DNA of 64,000 bases. It comes from [Chlorobium] sp. 445. GTDB lineage: Bacteria; Bacteroidota; Chlorobiia; Chlorobiales; Thermochlorobacteraceae. The DNA is taken from the NCBI GenBank assembly GCA_002763895.1, contig NSLH01000011.1, forward strand, positions 26,092-90,091, written 5' to 3'. A model generated the notes under the pieces. The model did no database searches. It worked only from the letters and a program-made list of their open reading frames with translations, and had not been told where the DNA came from. Below, one piece after another: positions 20,098-31,626 of this stretch. Positions within the stretch are counted from its first letter, which is position 1. Each line of letters opens with the position of its first letter. The translations under genes were made by a program, and so were the position numbers.

Positions 20098-23000
20098 GTG
20101 ATACAAATAAGAATGCAAAACAATAGAACCGACATAGACCCTGACCGCGCGAACGTTTCTGTCCCCTCGACAGCGAGTGAGTCGAATTCTGCATCCTCGA
20201 GTGTGAGTCCGACACCTAATTTTTTTCAGAAATGCATAGCGAGCCTCCGCGCCACTTGCGCTATCGCTCTCCCAAACTTATTTCAGAGGAGTTGCAATCT
20301 TATTTGCAAGAGTTGGAGCGTTCTCATTCAGTTGCTCATGCGCTTGATCTGCTCTCTTCGAGTCTTGCACGCACACTTTGCTTTTCGTTTGTAGCAACTG
20401 TCTTGTTCAAAGATGATTTTTCGATTTGCTGTGCGAATTTTCATTCGCTTCAATCTCGCACTGTCCAGCGCGATCTTTTTTCTTGAGCACTTAGCTGCAT
20501 CCGCACACACGCTCAAGCAGTTCTACAACGCGCTTTTTCAACATAAGAAGTACCGTTTCCACAACATCTACTGCTTTGAACAACACGAACTTGAACAGAC
20601 ATTAGGGACGCTGTACTTACCAATACCCTTTGTGGAAATGACCTCTACTGGCAACCATATCGCCTCTACTCAAGCAAAGTCGACTGCGTCTTCTCTGGAG
20701 CGCATATCACGACACACCGCAAGTGCCGCAAGCTTACATAAAGCCTCATCGCGCAAAATTCCACTTGAAATTCTTTTTCTGTTCTATAACGTCTCTTCGC
20801 GCCAGCAGGTGAACGGACACTATGCTGTGATGCTGCCGCTGCGTAAAACCGATGGCTCACTTCTCGGCGCCTGCTTCATCGGCGAAAGTTTGCGCGACAT
20901 TGCCCTCTCTCAAGAGCAAGTCTTGGAGTTACAGCAAGTCCTTGACAGCTATGTTCGCACTGCAGAACTTGCAATAGAACGCCGCCTGCATTTACTTGAA
21001 ACTTCTGCACCCCATCAGATGTCGCAAGTCCCTTCTTCTGATGTGTCTGTGGGACTTTCCGATGCTCAGCCCGAACAAACAAGCGAAATGAGGGCAGTAA
21101 CCGATACGCCCTTTTCACTCAATACTGCAGGCAGTGCAGATAATCATCTGGATTTGCTTCTTGCTGTTGCACAGCAGATTCGTGAGCAAAAAACGATTGA
21201 GTCTAAAACTCAAGTCTTGGGACATGCTCTGGTGAATCTGTGCAGTTTTTCTCACTGTGCCATTATGCTTTTTCAGTCGTCTGATGAATCTCCGCAAGGT
21301 CATTTTTACGCTTCATCGGTAAAGCCTTCACCGCGTCCTTTCTTATTGCCTAACTTTGCTCTACCGCGTTACTTATGCGATTTCATCGCTTCTTCTCCTA
21401 CGCTCAAAGTTGAGCACTCATACTGCTTAAGCGGCGAACAACTTTCAGCGATTCAAACTGCTTTGGAGAATGGGGTTAAAGTTCCTGATGAATGGCTTTC
21501 CACTACGCTCTCGCAGAAACTATTAGCGCGCTTTTTTGAAGATACCGACATTGGCTTGTTTTTGTTTTTACTCTCTGGCAATACCGTCCTAGGCTATATC
21601 AGCCTTGACCTTGAACCGGCTGAGGGGCAAGAGCGTCTGGACACCCTTGCGTTTTTACAGCGTCAGACTAAGCTTGCTTCACTTTTGAGTGATATGTTTG
21701 CGCACGACATAGCTCGACTGCGTGCACAAGCAGACTGCAAGCAGTATGCCTTGCTCAACAAAACCCTGCATGAACTTTTAGATTCTTTTTTCCTAACCAG
21801 TTCGCGCATTCAATCTGCAAAGACAATTTCAGAGAAGTTCGCTATTGCTTCCGAAGCTATTGTTTTGGAACTCGGTTTTACTTCTGCTTCAATTGTTTTG
21901 TATGATCGTACAGGCCATGTTACGGCAGCACATATGTTTACTCATCCGCAAATTGACGCCGATTCTGAGAAAATCAAGTTTGAACAGCGCTATCAGCCCG
22001 GGCGTCCCGTACCTTTACGCGTGTTAGATACTCTCTTCTCGCCGAGTTTCTCAGTAGGGTATTGCTATTTCTTCGAGCCCAGGCAATTACGCGCAGTGGC
22101 ATCAGGTCAAACCTTGCATGTCGGCGCTGCGCTCTTGCAAGACTACTTCAAAGGGCATCTGCATGTTCGGATGATGATTCCCCTCTATACAGAGCACAAA
22201 GAAATCACAGGCTTTATTCGCCTCGGCGCGTGGATGCTACCTGCTGATGAGCAATTTACTGCTGAATTCATTGAGCATACGAGAATCATTACACTCTTTG
22301 CTGAGCGTCTCTCTCATGAATGCTCCTTACTTCAAATTGCAGTGCAGCGCGAACAGGAGCTTGCTGCTAAATTGCGCTTAAGTAAGACTCTGACACAGCT
22401 CTTTGAAGGCAGTAGCAAAATTTCGCAAGCTACTTCACTTAGCGAGAAACTCCAGAAACTAACCAATACGCTCGTTGAGGCTGCCGGTTTGGATTTTTCT
22501 GGCGTGGTTTTGTACAATCCGAACGGTATCGTGCAATATGGCTCAAGTGCAATGGCTGGCGCAGTACCCCATAACCTAAAAGACTTCATCCACAATCTGT
22601 TTCGTCCCGGCGTAAAAATTAACTATGAGGCTTATACGACACTTTTTAGGCACGATGATTTCAGAATCTTTCCTCTGAAAGTCTACTGTTGCGATTTGCG
22701 TCAAGTTAAAGTGCTTATGCGGGACTCTTCCTCTTCACTGTCGGCTTCGACGACCACACAGGCAAATATGCTTGAAGTCCATGATACAGCAGAGCCCTTG
22801 AGCGGTGCGCAAAACTTAGCACGGTATTTTCAATGCATGTGTGAGTCCTCACCTGAAGCTGACTATTATACGCTGGTCGTACCGCTCAATGTTGGTGCCC
22901 AAACAGATTTGCAAGTCTCAGGTTTTATTTCTCTTGGCAACTTTTTGGATTGCCAAGACTTGAATGAAGCCATGACTCGCTTGACCGCAATTGACCTTTT

Positions 23001-24863
23001 TATCAGCGTCGTAGCAGCAGATTTGACAAACTTTTTGCTCACGGAAAATCTTGCGCAAGAATCTCAAGAGCTTTTCCAAAAGAGCCTCTTTATCCAAAAA
23101 CTTTTGGAACTCGATGTGCATCTTGCGCAACCCATCTCCGCACACGACAAAATTAAAATGGTCTGTGAGCGTTCTGTTGAACAATCCAGTTTCCGCTATG
23201 TACTCTGTGCTCTTATCAATAAAACACAACAGACGCTTACAGATTTCTACTACATGGAGCACCCCGAACTTGTTGCCTTCTCAGATGACCAGCCCAGCAA
23301 GTCTATTGCGCCACTTATCCAAAGTTATTCTCAGGGCGTAGCCACCTATAATCCGCTCTTTTTGGAACTTTCTATGAGAGAGTGCAATCGCGTCAAACAA
23401 GTTGGACATGCTTATTGTTATGATTTGCAGTGGCTTGAGTATGAAATGCATCGCCGCATGCAAGCACCGCATGCCTCAGAGCCCGAATCTGTTGCTGCGC
23501 TGACGCCCGAAGAAGCTTTTGCGGTCTTTTGTGGACACGTCGAACGAGAAGATCGTCTTATCAACTTTATCATTCCTCTTGTTGGCTCTCAAGGCAAACT
23601 CTATGGATTTCTTTCTCTTGGTAGAATGCTTGCGCGTGTCAAAAAGTCTGTTCAAGAGGTCATGGACGATGTACGCCTCATTGAACTTATCGCAGGCAGT
23701 TTAGCGACACACCTTGAAAACATAGAATTGAATGAGAATCTCACTGCTTCAGAAGCTAAATTCCGCAATATCGTCGAAAATGTCGAGTATGGCTTTATCA
23801 TCTTTGACCAGGAAGGCAAAATCGAGTATGCCAATGCTGCGCTCAAGCGTCTGCTCAACCGTGGCAACGACTTGCTGTTAGGTTACTCACTTGAACACAT
23901 TGCGCATCCAAGCTCTGTAGAAGCTGTCAGGCGACAAATTTCCGTGCTCTTCTCAGGCGGCGTGCCATCCGAAGAACAAATTTTGCTTGTCAGTAGCCTC
24001 GGTGAAGCTATCCCGTTCAGAGTGACGGCTGAACCGCAACTTATTCTTCGTGCAAGCGGCGAAGTTTCCGTGACAGGCGCTTTTGCTGTGCTGGTCGATC
24101 TGCGCAAACAATTGGAACTTGAGCGAGAGCGCAAAGAACTTGAGACCATTCGCAATAATTTCTTTGCGATGGTCGTGCACGACATGAAGGTGCCACTCTC
24201 TGCCATTTTTGGCTACAGCGAGATGCTCAAGCAAACAGATTTCAGCCAGATGCCACCTGAGCACTTGCGCAACATTATGGATCAGATTCACCTATCATCT
24301 GCAAATATCACGCGCTTGGTACAAGAAATTTTGGATTTCTCCAAGTATGAATCCCGAATGGTGAAATTAGACTATACGCACCGAAATCTGGAACTCTGCA
24401 TTGATTTGGTGTTGGAGCAAAATCATTTTGACTTGCAGGCAAAAGAGATGATAGCAAAAAATTTGTCGCCCCTGAAGACTTCTCGTTCTACTTCGACTTT
24501 GATAAAGTCGTGCGCGTTGTCAATAATCTGGTCAGTAATGCTATCAAGTTTTCGCATCCACACTCGCAGATTGAAGTGCGCTTAGAGAAAATTTTGGAGC
24601 GCTTTACCCCCTTTGCACAAGTTACTGTGATTGACTACGGTGAAGGCATTTCACCCGATGAAGTTGAACTCATCTTTGATGCTTATCGCCAAGCCAATTC
24701 CAAGCATGGCTCGCGTGGTACAGGACTTGGTCTTTCTATTGCTAAGCAAATTGTCGAACTACACGGGGGCAAAATTTGGGCAGAGTCAGAATTAGGCAAA
24801 GGCACCACCGTTACTTTTACGCTTCCTATGCACCAAAATCCTCCGCGCTTACCCTCGCACTAA
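20098..24863 (+). CDS. Giant multi-sensor histidine kinase with repeated GAF-like modules, PAS and kinase core, frameshifted
   Basis: About 1580 residues once three single-base shifts are repaired: T-run near 20220-20226, T-run 20476-20481, A-run 24456-24461. No transmembrane segment is evident, so it is probably cytosolic. Five diverged GAF-like modules each carry a Tyr-Cys motif (codons at 20569, 21421, 22060, 22684, 23413), each followed by a strand such as [10 protein letters not shown] or [13 protein letters not shown] domain follows ([19 protein letters not shown]), then the H box [19 protein letters not shown] (His codon 24178-24180), N box [21 protein letters not shown], and [25 protein letters not shown] at 20089-20094 suits the GTG at 20098 or ATG at 20113. 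A start at 20232 would need one repair fewer. No response regulator is adjacent. Confidence 0.82.
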
Positions 24864-24877
24864 GCGCGCATGATTTT

Positions 24878-26481
24878 CTAGCCTACTCTTTTTGCAATGC
24901 TTTTACCTTGCACAAAAAGTAATAGATAATCGTTGCTACCCGTCTTGCTGCATGTTCCAGAGAGGTTGAATCCGCCGAAAGGATGTACGCCGACCAGTGC
25001 ACCTGTGCATTTGCGATTGAGATACAGATTGCCAACATAAAACTCTCGCTTGGCGCGCTCTAACTTCTTTGGGTTTTTCGTATAGACGCTTCCTGTTAGC
25101 CCATACTCTGTCCCATTTGCAATTTTTAGGGCTTCATCAAAATCTTTGGCTTTGATACACGACAGCACTGGTCCAAAAATCTCTTCTTGTGCAATGCGCG
25201 CTGTGGGTGCCACATCTGCAAAAACAGTCGGTGCAATAAAAAAGCCTTTGCTTTTGTCGCATGTTCCACCAGTGAGTAATCGTGCTTCACTCTTACCGAT
25301 CTCGATATAGGATTTGATTTTTTCGAAGGCGCGCTCACTGGAGACGGCTGTTACAGGGGCATTACTTTCCGCATCACCGACTTTTAGGTCTTCAACTTTT
25401 TTAACCAGCAGGTCTAAGAACTTGTCATAGACTTTCGCATCGATAATGGCACGCGAGCATGCCGAGCACTTTTGTCCTGAAAATCCAAATGCCGATGTAA
25501 CCACGCCCGTTACTGCTGCTTCAAGATCAGCTTCTCGGTCAACGATAATCGCATCTTTACCGCCCATTTCTGCAATGACACGCTTTATCCATTTTTGTCC
25601 TTCTTGAGTTTTTGCTGCCACTTCGTTGATGCGCAGTCCTGCCGCTTTTGAGCCTGTGAAGGAAATAAATCGTGTTTTTGGATGCGCCACTAAGCTTCGC
25701 CTACATCAGCGCCGCCATGAATCACATTGAGGACATTTTTTGGTATTCCGACTTCTTCCATCACCTCGTAGAACATGTGCGCAATGAACGGCGCATCAGG
25801 GGAAGGCTTGAGCACAACGGTGTTGCCAGTTACTAACGCTGCGGTTGTCATTCCCGCCAGAATCGCCAGCGGAAAGTTCCATGGTGGCAAGATGACGCCT
25901 ACACCAAGCGGGATATAGACCATTTCATTTTTTTCTTTGCCAACCCATTTCGGCGTCGGTGTTACAGGTTGTTCGTCCGCTAGTCGGAGCACGCTACGCG
26001 CATAGAATTCCAGAAAGTCAATCGCTTCAGCTGTATCCATATCCGCTTCTACCCAATTTTTTCCGACTTCAAATACCATTGCCGCTGAAAACTCGTGCTT
26101 ACGCCTACGAATCTTTTCTGCGGCTTTTAGGAGCAATTTTGAGCGCCATTTCACGGGCGTATATTGCCAGTGCTCGAAGGCTTCTGATGCCGCCTCAATG
26201 GCTGCATTAACATCATCAAGTGTGTTTTTCGGGAATGTCGCAATGACTTGACGATAGTTGCACGGGTTGACGGAAATGATTTTCTCATCGCGCCAGATTT
26301 TTTCGCCTGCAATGATTGCAGGATAATCGCCACCAAGTTTTGCACTTACTTTTTGCAAAGCCCGCTCCATTGCACGGCAATTTGCAGGATCGCTGAAGTC
26401 TGTAGGTGGTTCGTTGACAAACGGTGGGAGTTTCTCGTTTTTGTTTTTCGCTTTATTGCTTTTTGCTTTCTTGTTTTTCAT
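24878..26481 (-). CDS. 1-pyrroline-5-carboxylate dehydrogenase, frameshifted
   Basis: NAD-dependent aldehyde dehydrogenase of the RocA/PutA type, the second step of proline catabolism (P5C semialdehyde to glutamate). Landmarks are YIPLGVGVILPPWNFPLA, GNTVVLKPSPDAP, HPKTRFISFTGS, the catalytic Glu in AEMGGKDAIIVD, the nucleophilic Cys in GFSGQKCSACSR and EEIFGPVLS. The frame breaks at about 25690-25697. One added base gives GEALVAHPKTRFISFTGS and about 534 residues. The Lys/Asn-rich N-terminal extension (MKNKKAKSNKAKNKNEK) is unusual. No proline dehydrogenase gene is adjacent. It is convergent with the kinase gene. Confidence 0.9.
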
Positions 26482-26642
26482 TGCTGCAGTACATAAATGT
26501 TTTGAAGCTCGCACATGTAGAGTCTAGCAAACTTAGCAAAAATCATTCGAATTGCACTACCTATGATTTGAGAGCGAGCTAAAAAATGCAGCAGCACTAA
26601 ACAAGAGCAGCAAGCTGGGCCAATTAAGGCTTAAACTCGCCT

Positions 26643-27218
26643 CTAAAATTTTGCAGGGTCGACTTCGAAGCGTGGTTCTAATTCAGACTTGAGGATGTTC
26701 TCAAAAGCTTCTTTCTGGTCGTTCTGTACCCGAATTACGGTTACATTTCGACGTACGAGCTTCTTGCCTTTTTGCGTGGAGACTGTGTTGTAGAAGAAAT
26801 GATACTCAACGCAGTTTGTCTTTACCTTAGCGAAATAGTCTGTGATAGCGCCCCATTTCAGCAGAGCATTGCGGCGCGAGTTGACGCTGAGGTAAATCCC
26901 TTCATCTGTTACGACGCGTTGCTCTGACGCCCACGCGCCTAGGAACCAAAAGAGGCTTGCCAGAAAGTAGAAACTGAACTTGATGGCAGAGTTTTCATCA
27001 CCAATAGCAAGAGCGATTACGGCACAAAGCACTTGCACCAATGCATAGATACTTGGCATCAGTGGGTATCCCCAGAGCGCGCCATGTCGTATGGCAAGTT
27101 TTACTTGTTTGATACGAAATCGATTGATGAGGGAGACCACTGCGAACATAGGCATCGCAAGTATCACCACAAAGAAGAAGTAACTTTCTATCGTCATCAC
27201 GAGGCTTTTCAAATCCAT
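26643..27218 (-). CDS. Hypothetical membrane protein
   Basis: Unrecognised protein of 191 residues. Predicted hydrophobic segments are near residues 11-29 (SYFFFVVILAMPMFAVVSLI), 50-72 (GYPLMPSIYALVQVLCAVIALA) and 78-95 (FSFYFLASLFWFLGAW). The C-terminal hundred residues are soluble and beta-rich (VTDEGIYLSVNSRRNALLKW), resembling a bacterial PH-like domain. Divergent from crtB. Confidence 0.55.
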   Translation of the reverse strand: MDLKSLVMTIESYFFFVVILAMPMFAVVSLINRFRIKQVKLAIRHGALWGYPLMPSIYALVQVLCAVIALAIGDENSAIKFSFYFLASLFWFLGAWASEQRVVTDEGIYLSVNSRRNALLKWGAITDYFAKVKTNCVEYHFFYNTVSTQKGKKLVRRNVTVIRVQNDQKEAFENILKSELEPRFEVDPAKF

Positions 27219-27573
27219 AGCTTTACTCCTGACGAGGTTTGCTCATTTTTTTGCTTTGAATTTAATTCAGTGCTACAATTTTTCAAGGGCAATAAACCAT
27301 TTTTTTGCCTAAAAATTTCTTTGTGTCAAGTGCTTTTCATTTGTTTGGTGCAGCTACGCTCTGCAGAGCTTTGATGTGTTGCTATGTTCATCATTTTCAG
27401 TCTTGCTATGCGCTCATTTTTTACAATCCGAGAATATCGCTAAATTGAAAAATTGTTTGTAAGTGCCTACCGTTCATTTAGGATAGGAAATGTTTAGGAG
27501 TGATGTTAAAGAATGCTAAAGAATTAGCTGCTTTTCCTCATTGTTAAAACTCTGAAACTTGAAAAAATCCTTT
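27219..27573. other. Intergenic region between divergent genes, no gene found
   Basis: This 355-base stretch separates the hypothetical membrane protein from crtB. It is AT-rich and holds the promoters of both genes by position. I saw no convincing open frame, tRNA, terminator or TTTG-N19-TANNTTTG promoter. Confidence 0.6.
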
Positions 27574-28560
27574 ATGCACCTTGAGCAGAAAGCGTTAGTA
27601 AACCCCGCTGTCCCGAAAGCAGCGGACCCTGATGCCGCTCTAAATTCCACGGCTCAACGACGACGGTTTCTGTCTGAGATTGATGCAGAGACGCTCACAC
27701 TTGCTTATCAGTATTGCAGTAAGGTCTCGTGGAAGCATGCCAAGACGTTTTACTTTGCTGCGCACTTTTTGCCCGCTCAAAAGCGTGCTTCTGTGCATGC
27801 TGTCTATGCGCTTTGCCGCTATGTCGATGATCTGGTCGATCGCTCTGAAGAAAGTCGCCAGTCGCTCACCAAAGAAAAAATTGCTGCCCTGCTCGATCAA
27901 TGGCGTTCTGACCTTGACCTTTGCTACAGCGGCATGATTGTCGACCACCCGATTATGATCGCATGGCATGATATGCTTCAGCGCTATCGTATTCCAAAAT
28001 CGCTGCCGCTTGAACTTATTGATGGAGTCTGCATGGACTTACAAGTCAGTCGCTATCAGACGTTTGACGACTTGTATGTGTATTGCTACAAAGTTGCTTC
28101 CGTTGTTGGCTTAATGACCTCAGAAATTTTTGGATACTCTAACAAAGATGCGCTGGACTACGCTGTCAAACTTGGTATTGCCATGCAGCTTACCAATATA
28201 TTGCGTGATATTGGTGAGGATGCATGCAAAGGTCGTATTTACCTGCCACTTGAAGATTTGAAGCGATTTGACTACAGCGAGCAAGACATTTTCAACAGGG
28301 TGATTGATACGCGCTTTAAAGCCTTGATGCAGTTTCAAATTGAGCGGGCGCGCCGCTACTACACTGAAGCCGATGCTGGGATTGATTTGCTTTCCAAAGA
28401 TAGCCAGCTTGCGGTGCACGTGAGCCGTGTTAATTACAGCAAAATTCTTGACCGCATTGAAAAAAATCACTACGATGTTTTTTCTCGACGTGCTTTTGTT
28501 TCACTTACTGGAAAACTCGTGAGTTTACCTTACCTTTGGCTTAGGACTGTGCTTTCCTGA
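27574..28560 (+). CDS. crtB: Phytoene synthase
   Basis: Condenses two geranylgeranyl diphosphates to phytoene, the first committed step of carotenoid synthesis. About 328 residues. Both aspartate-rich motifs of the squalene/phytoene synthase fold are present: YVDDLVD, and NILRDIGEDACKGRIYLP. The stretches HAKTFYFAAHFLP and AVYALCRYVDD are family signatures. The ATG at 27574 was preferred to a TTG at 27559. The DUF1997-like gene follows after 46 bases on the same strand. Confidence 0.95.
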   Translation: MHLEQKALVNPAVPKAADPDAALNSTAQRRRFLSEIDAETLTLAYQYCSKVSWKHAKTFYFAAHFLPAQKRASVHAVYALCRYVDDLVDRSEESRQSLTKEKIAALLDQWRSDLDLCYSGMIVDHPIMIAWHDMLQRYRIPKSLPLELIDGVCMDLQVSRYQTFDDLYVYCYKVASVVGLMTSEIFGYSNKDALDYAVKLGIAMQLTNILRDIGEDACKGRIYLPLEDLKRFDYSEQDIFNRVIDTRFKALMQFQIERARRYYTEADAGIDLLSKDSQLAVHVSRVNYSKILDRIEKNHYDVFSRRAFVSLTGKLVSLPYLWLRTVLS

Positions 28561-28606
28561 CACCTGTTCAGTTGGTGTAGTGAAAGTCCGGAGAAAGGAG
28601 AATACT

Positions 28607-29181
28607 ATGGAAGTCATTGGTAAGTCACGCGGTCAAGTGGTCTTGAACGGCAGTCTCGATCGCGTCTATCCGTTTTTGCAAATCAGGAGAAAATTCTGTC
28701 GTTCAATCCCTTCTGCAAGGAAGTCTCTCGTACTGAACTTGAAAATGTCTATCGCTGGGACTTCGAGATTACAGATCCGCAGTCGCATCCTATTCGCTTG
28801 ATTTTCTTTGTCGAGCAACTTGAGCGTGCACCGCTTGGGCTTTCCGAGAGTCAGATTTTTTGGAAAGATTATCCCGTCGTCGTTGAAGGTGAAATGCCTG
28901 ATGATCACACGTTCATTGGAAAAGCAGATGGCGAAATGCTCTTGAAACCCCTTTCGCTTCATCAAACTTTTGTTGATGTCAGTATGAAGATTCAAGTTGA
29001 TTTCGCTGTGCCCACGCTCTTGAAGTTTTTTCCAGAACCGATTATCAAAGTGATGTCAGAAGCCGCGATGAGTTTCGGTATGCAGCATGTATCGCGTAGG
29101 ATGTTGGAGCGGATTCAGCAAGAGTTTTCATGCACGGTGTTGGAGTCGACAAATTTTGGTTCAGCAGTTGTGCACGAGTAG
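28607..29181 (+). CDS. DUF1997-like (SRPBCC-type) protein, frameshifted
   Basis: The start at 28607 has a strong Shine-Dalgarno (AAAGGAG, 28594-28600). The frame breaks in a run of five T (28673-28677). One added T joins VYPF to FANQEKILSFNPFCKEVSRT and continues to the stop at 29181, giving about 191 residues. The repaired protein resembles the DUF1997 family of SRPBCC-like proteins found in phototrophs. The hydrophobic cavity fold and the position just after crtB suggest binding of a carotenoid or lipid, but this is inference and the family call is from memory of its pattern. Confidence 0.6.
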
Positions 29182-29202
29182 GGCTCAAGGTCAGAGAAAA
29201 TT

Positions 29203-29233
29203 TTTGAAAAAATCTCACGCCGCTGTATATTTG
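29203..29233 (+). promoter_or_regulatory. Bacteroidetes-type promoter of the tRNA-Arg/tRNA-Gln unit
   Basis: TTTG at 29203-29206, exactly 19 bases, then TATATTTG at 29226-29233. This matches the -33/-7 consensus TTTG-N19-TANNTTTG. The tRNA begins 36 bases downstream of the -7 element. Confidence 0.7.
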
Positions 29234-29268
29234 CGGCTCTTCTGAGACTTAGGAGGCTTTTTAGGCAT

Positions 29269-29343
29269 GCACCCGTAGCTCAGTTGGATTAGAGCATCTG
29301 ACTACGAATCAGAAGGTCTGAGGTTCGAGTCCTCACGGGTGCA
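29269..29343 (+). tRNA. tRNA-Arg(ACG)
   Basis: Cloverleaf read by eye: acceptor GCACCCG pairs with CGGGTGC, discriminator A. Anticodon stem TCTGA/TCAGA holds the loop CTACGAA with anticodon ACG. T arm is GAGGTTCGAGTCCTC. CCA is not encoded. A34 is expected to be edited to inosine. Confidence 0.95.
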
Positions 29344-29463
29344 CATCACTTTTCCATTTACTCAAGCACACAGCGACTTCAAGTCTAGCTAGCGTCCCTG
29401 TTGCGCAGTCTTCGGTGCGTCCACAGCATTAGCAGACTTGCCGCTTTACCTGTCTTGCCTTAT

Positions 29464-29535
29464 TGAGGAGTAGCCAAGTGGTAAGGCACCTGACTCTGGA
29501 TCAGGCTACCGCAGGTTCGAATCCTGCCTCCTCAA
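29464..29535 (+). tRNA. tRNA-Gln(CTG)
   Basis: Acceptor TGAGGAG pairs with CTCCTCA, discriminator A. Anticodon stem CCTGA/TCAGG holds CTCTGGA with anticodon CTG. T arm is GCAGGTTCGAATCCTGC. No separate promoter is visible, so it is probably co-transcribed with tRNA-Arg 120 bases upstream. Confidence 0.95.
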
Positions 29536-29608
29536 CCCTTTACTTTCGCCTTTCACTGTATCTGTCTCTGTTAGCTACCTGCAGCTTGCACGCGTACGTT
29601 GTGCGCAC

Positions 29609-31556
29609 TTAGCGTAGGACTTGCGTCGATTCTGCCATCTTGAATTGACGAATCGCGTTTTGCAGTTGCTCGGCTTGGTTAATCAGGTCTTGAGAGAGTT
29701 GGATAATTTCTTCAGATGCTGTCTTATTTTTGAGGGCTGTTTCAGAGAGGGTTTCAATGGCTTTCAACATTTTTTTGTCCCATTGCACGCTGTAATTCGT
29801 TCTGCTCTATGACTTGCGAGGTACGAATTGTCATATCGGTTGTTTTCATCGTTACTTGCTGTCCGCTACGCATTTGGGCATCAATTAACCCTGACAAGCG
29901 ACTCATAATGCTGCTTGAGCGAGAATAATACTGTGTGATTTTGTCTAAGGTTTTCTCGGCATCCTTTACGGTTGCCATGCTATCGAGCGCAGCTTGATTT
30001 GTTTCTACGATGGTATCTACAATTCGCATCACGTTTTGACGAATCTCGAGAATCATACTTTGAATCTGCTGCGCTGAAGCCGATGACTGTTCTGCCAGGT
30101 TTCGTATTTCAGATGCCACCACGCGGAAGCCTTTGCCTGCTTCGCCAGCGATAGCAGATTCAATTGAGGCATTGACAGCAAGCAGGTTTGTTTGCTTGGC
30201 GGTACGTGCTGCAATATCTGTCGTTCCGGTCACTTCACGCGTATTGCGGTCTAAGATTTGAATTTGATTGATGAGGCCCTCGAGACGCTCTGAGATGCCC
30301 AGGATAGATTGGCTAATTTGCTCAATGCCAAAGCGTCCACCCTGCACCTCATTGATCACTTGACTAAAGACTTGGTTTGCATCTTGAATACTGCGTGCGG
30401 CTTCCTGAACGGTACTGATGAGGTCTTCAATCGCTGTTCTTGTCTCACGTACATTGATTGTCAGTCCTTGTACATCTTCTGTTACCGCATTGAGCGACAC
30501 ACTCATTTTACCAATCGTTTGTGAGGCTTCTTTGAGAATCGCATTTTGATTTTCAGCGCTTTTAGCAATGCCTGTTGCTGTATTGCTGATGTCCAATGCA
30601 ACTTGGTTAAGTTTCATGGTCAGATCCACGATTTCACGCACTGTATCCTTGACACTATCGACCAGTGTATTGAAATGTTCGACGATTTCGCCTAACTCAT
30701 CGGGCTTATCGTAGAGCAGTCGTTCGGAGAGATCGCCTTGAGCGACACGTGCTGCGGTGCTAGCGATTTTCCGAACTGGCTCAGCGATTGTCTTTTTCAT
30801 GATGATAAAGAGCAAGGCCATGATCACAACACCGGAGAGCAGCACAGCGCTCACAATCAGGAGCGTATCGTATAAGCGGCTCTGCTGAAATGTTTGCGCA
30901 GGCACAATGATAGAGACCGCACCACGCAAGTCACCGACTTTGTAACCGTATCCTGTTTCGTAATTCTTTTGCACATACTCTGGGGCTTGTGCCTTATCGC
31001 CATGGCAGGTTAAGCATTGCTTTTTGATGATAATCGGCTGCGTATAGCGAATCACGTCTTGTCCGTTGATTTTACTCTTATCCCATATTGCGATTTGCTT
31101 GCGCAGTTCTGGCTCCGATAATCCTTTTGTGCGGTATTCAATCATGCGCTGCTGCAATTTTGCAAGCAGATTTTCTTCATCAAGGTCAGCAGGTTTATTG
31201 CGAATGTTGCGGAAGTTTTGAGAGATTTGGCGCACCTTGAAGCCCGATATGGTCGCATCGGCCTTTTGTTCTTTCTGCCCGAGTTGAGCGATGCTGGGGT
31301 TGTAGTGAATCATCATCAGCAACGTGTAGCTTGTGTCGCTGAGCGTTGCATGAGATTTGACGAACATTTCAGCGTTGAATGCCCACATGTCTTGAAGCGT
31401 TTCAGCCGTTTGAATGGCTTTACTTTCAAACTCTTCTTGCACTCTTGATGCATAGCGATTTTGAAACAGCACCGTTAGCACCACCAGGACTATAGCTACT
31501 GCAATAGCAAGCGTGATTAGGATTTTCTTATCAAGACGGCTGTTACGCTCCTCCAT
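29609..31556 (-). CDS. Methyl-accepting chemotaxis protein with c-type-heme sensor domain, frameshifted
   Basis: About 648 residues after repair. A transmembrane helix (about 11-31) is followed by a periplasmic DUF3365/Tll0287-like domain with a CxxCH heme-attachment motif, CLTCHGD at 181-187. Next come a second transmembrane helix (about 231-252), a HAMP domain ([20 protein letters not shown]) and a long coiled signalling domain with the CheW/CheA-contacting hairpin [17 protein letters not shown]. The frame ends early at 29754 after a run of seven A (29770-29776). Removing one gives [13 protein letters not shown] and a coiled tail to 29609. It is the last gene of the chemosensory cluster. 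Redox or gas sensing through heme is an inference from the motif. Confidence 0.88.
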
Positions 31557-31580
31557 AAACTTGAATTAGTAGGGCATTCA

Positions 31581-31608
31581 AGCTACTGACCGCTAAGGGT
31601 CAGTAGCT
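31581..31608. other. Strong intercistronic hairpin before the chemoreceptor gene
   Basis: An 11-bp perfect inverted repeat, AGCTACTGACC with GGTCAGTAGCT, and a 6-base loop. On the plus strand it is followed by TTTT. On the transcribed minus strand it lies in the leader of the chemoreceptor and has no T-run after it, so it is not a simple terminator for this operon. It may set transcript stability or partial attenuation. Confidence 0.5.
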
Positions 31609-31626
31609 TTTTGGATTGATTATGAC

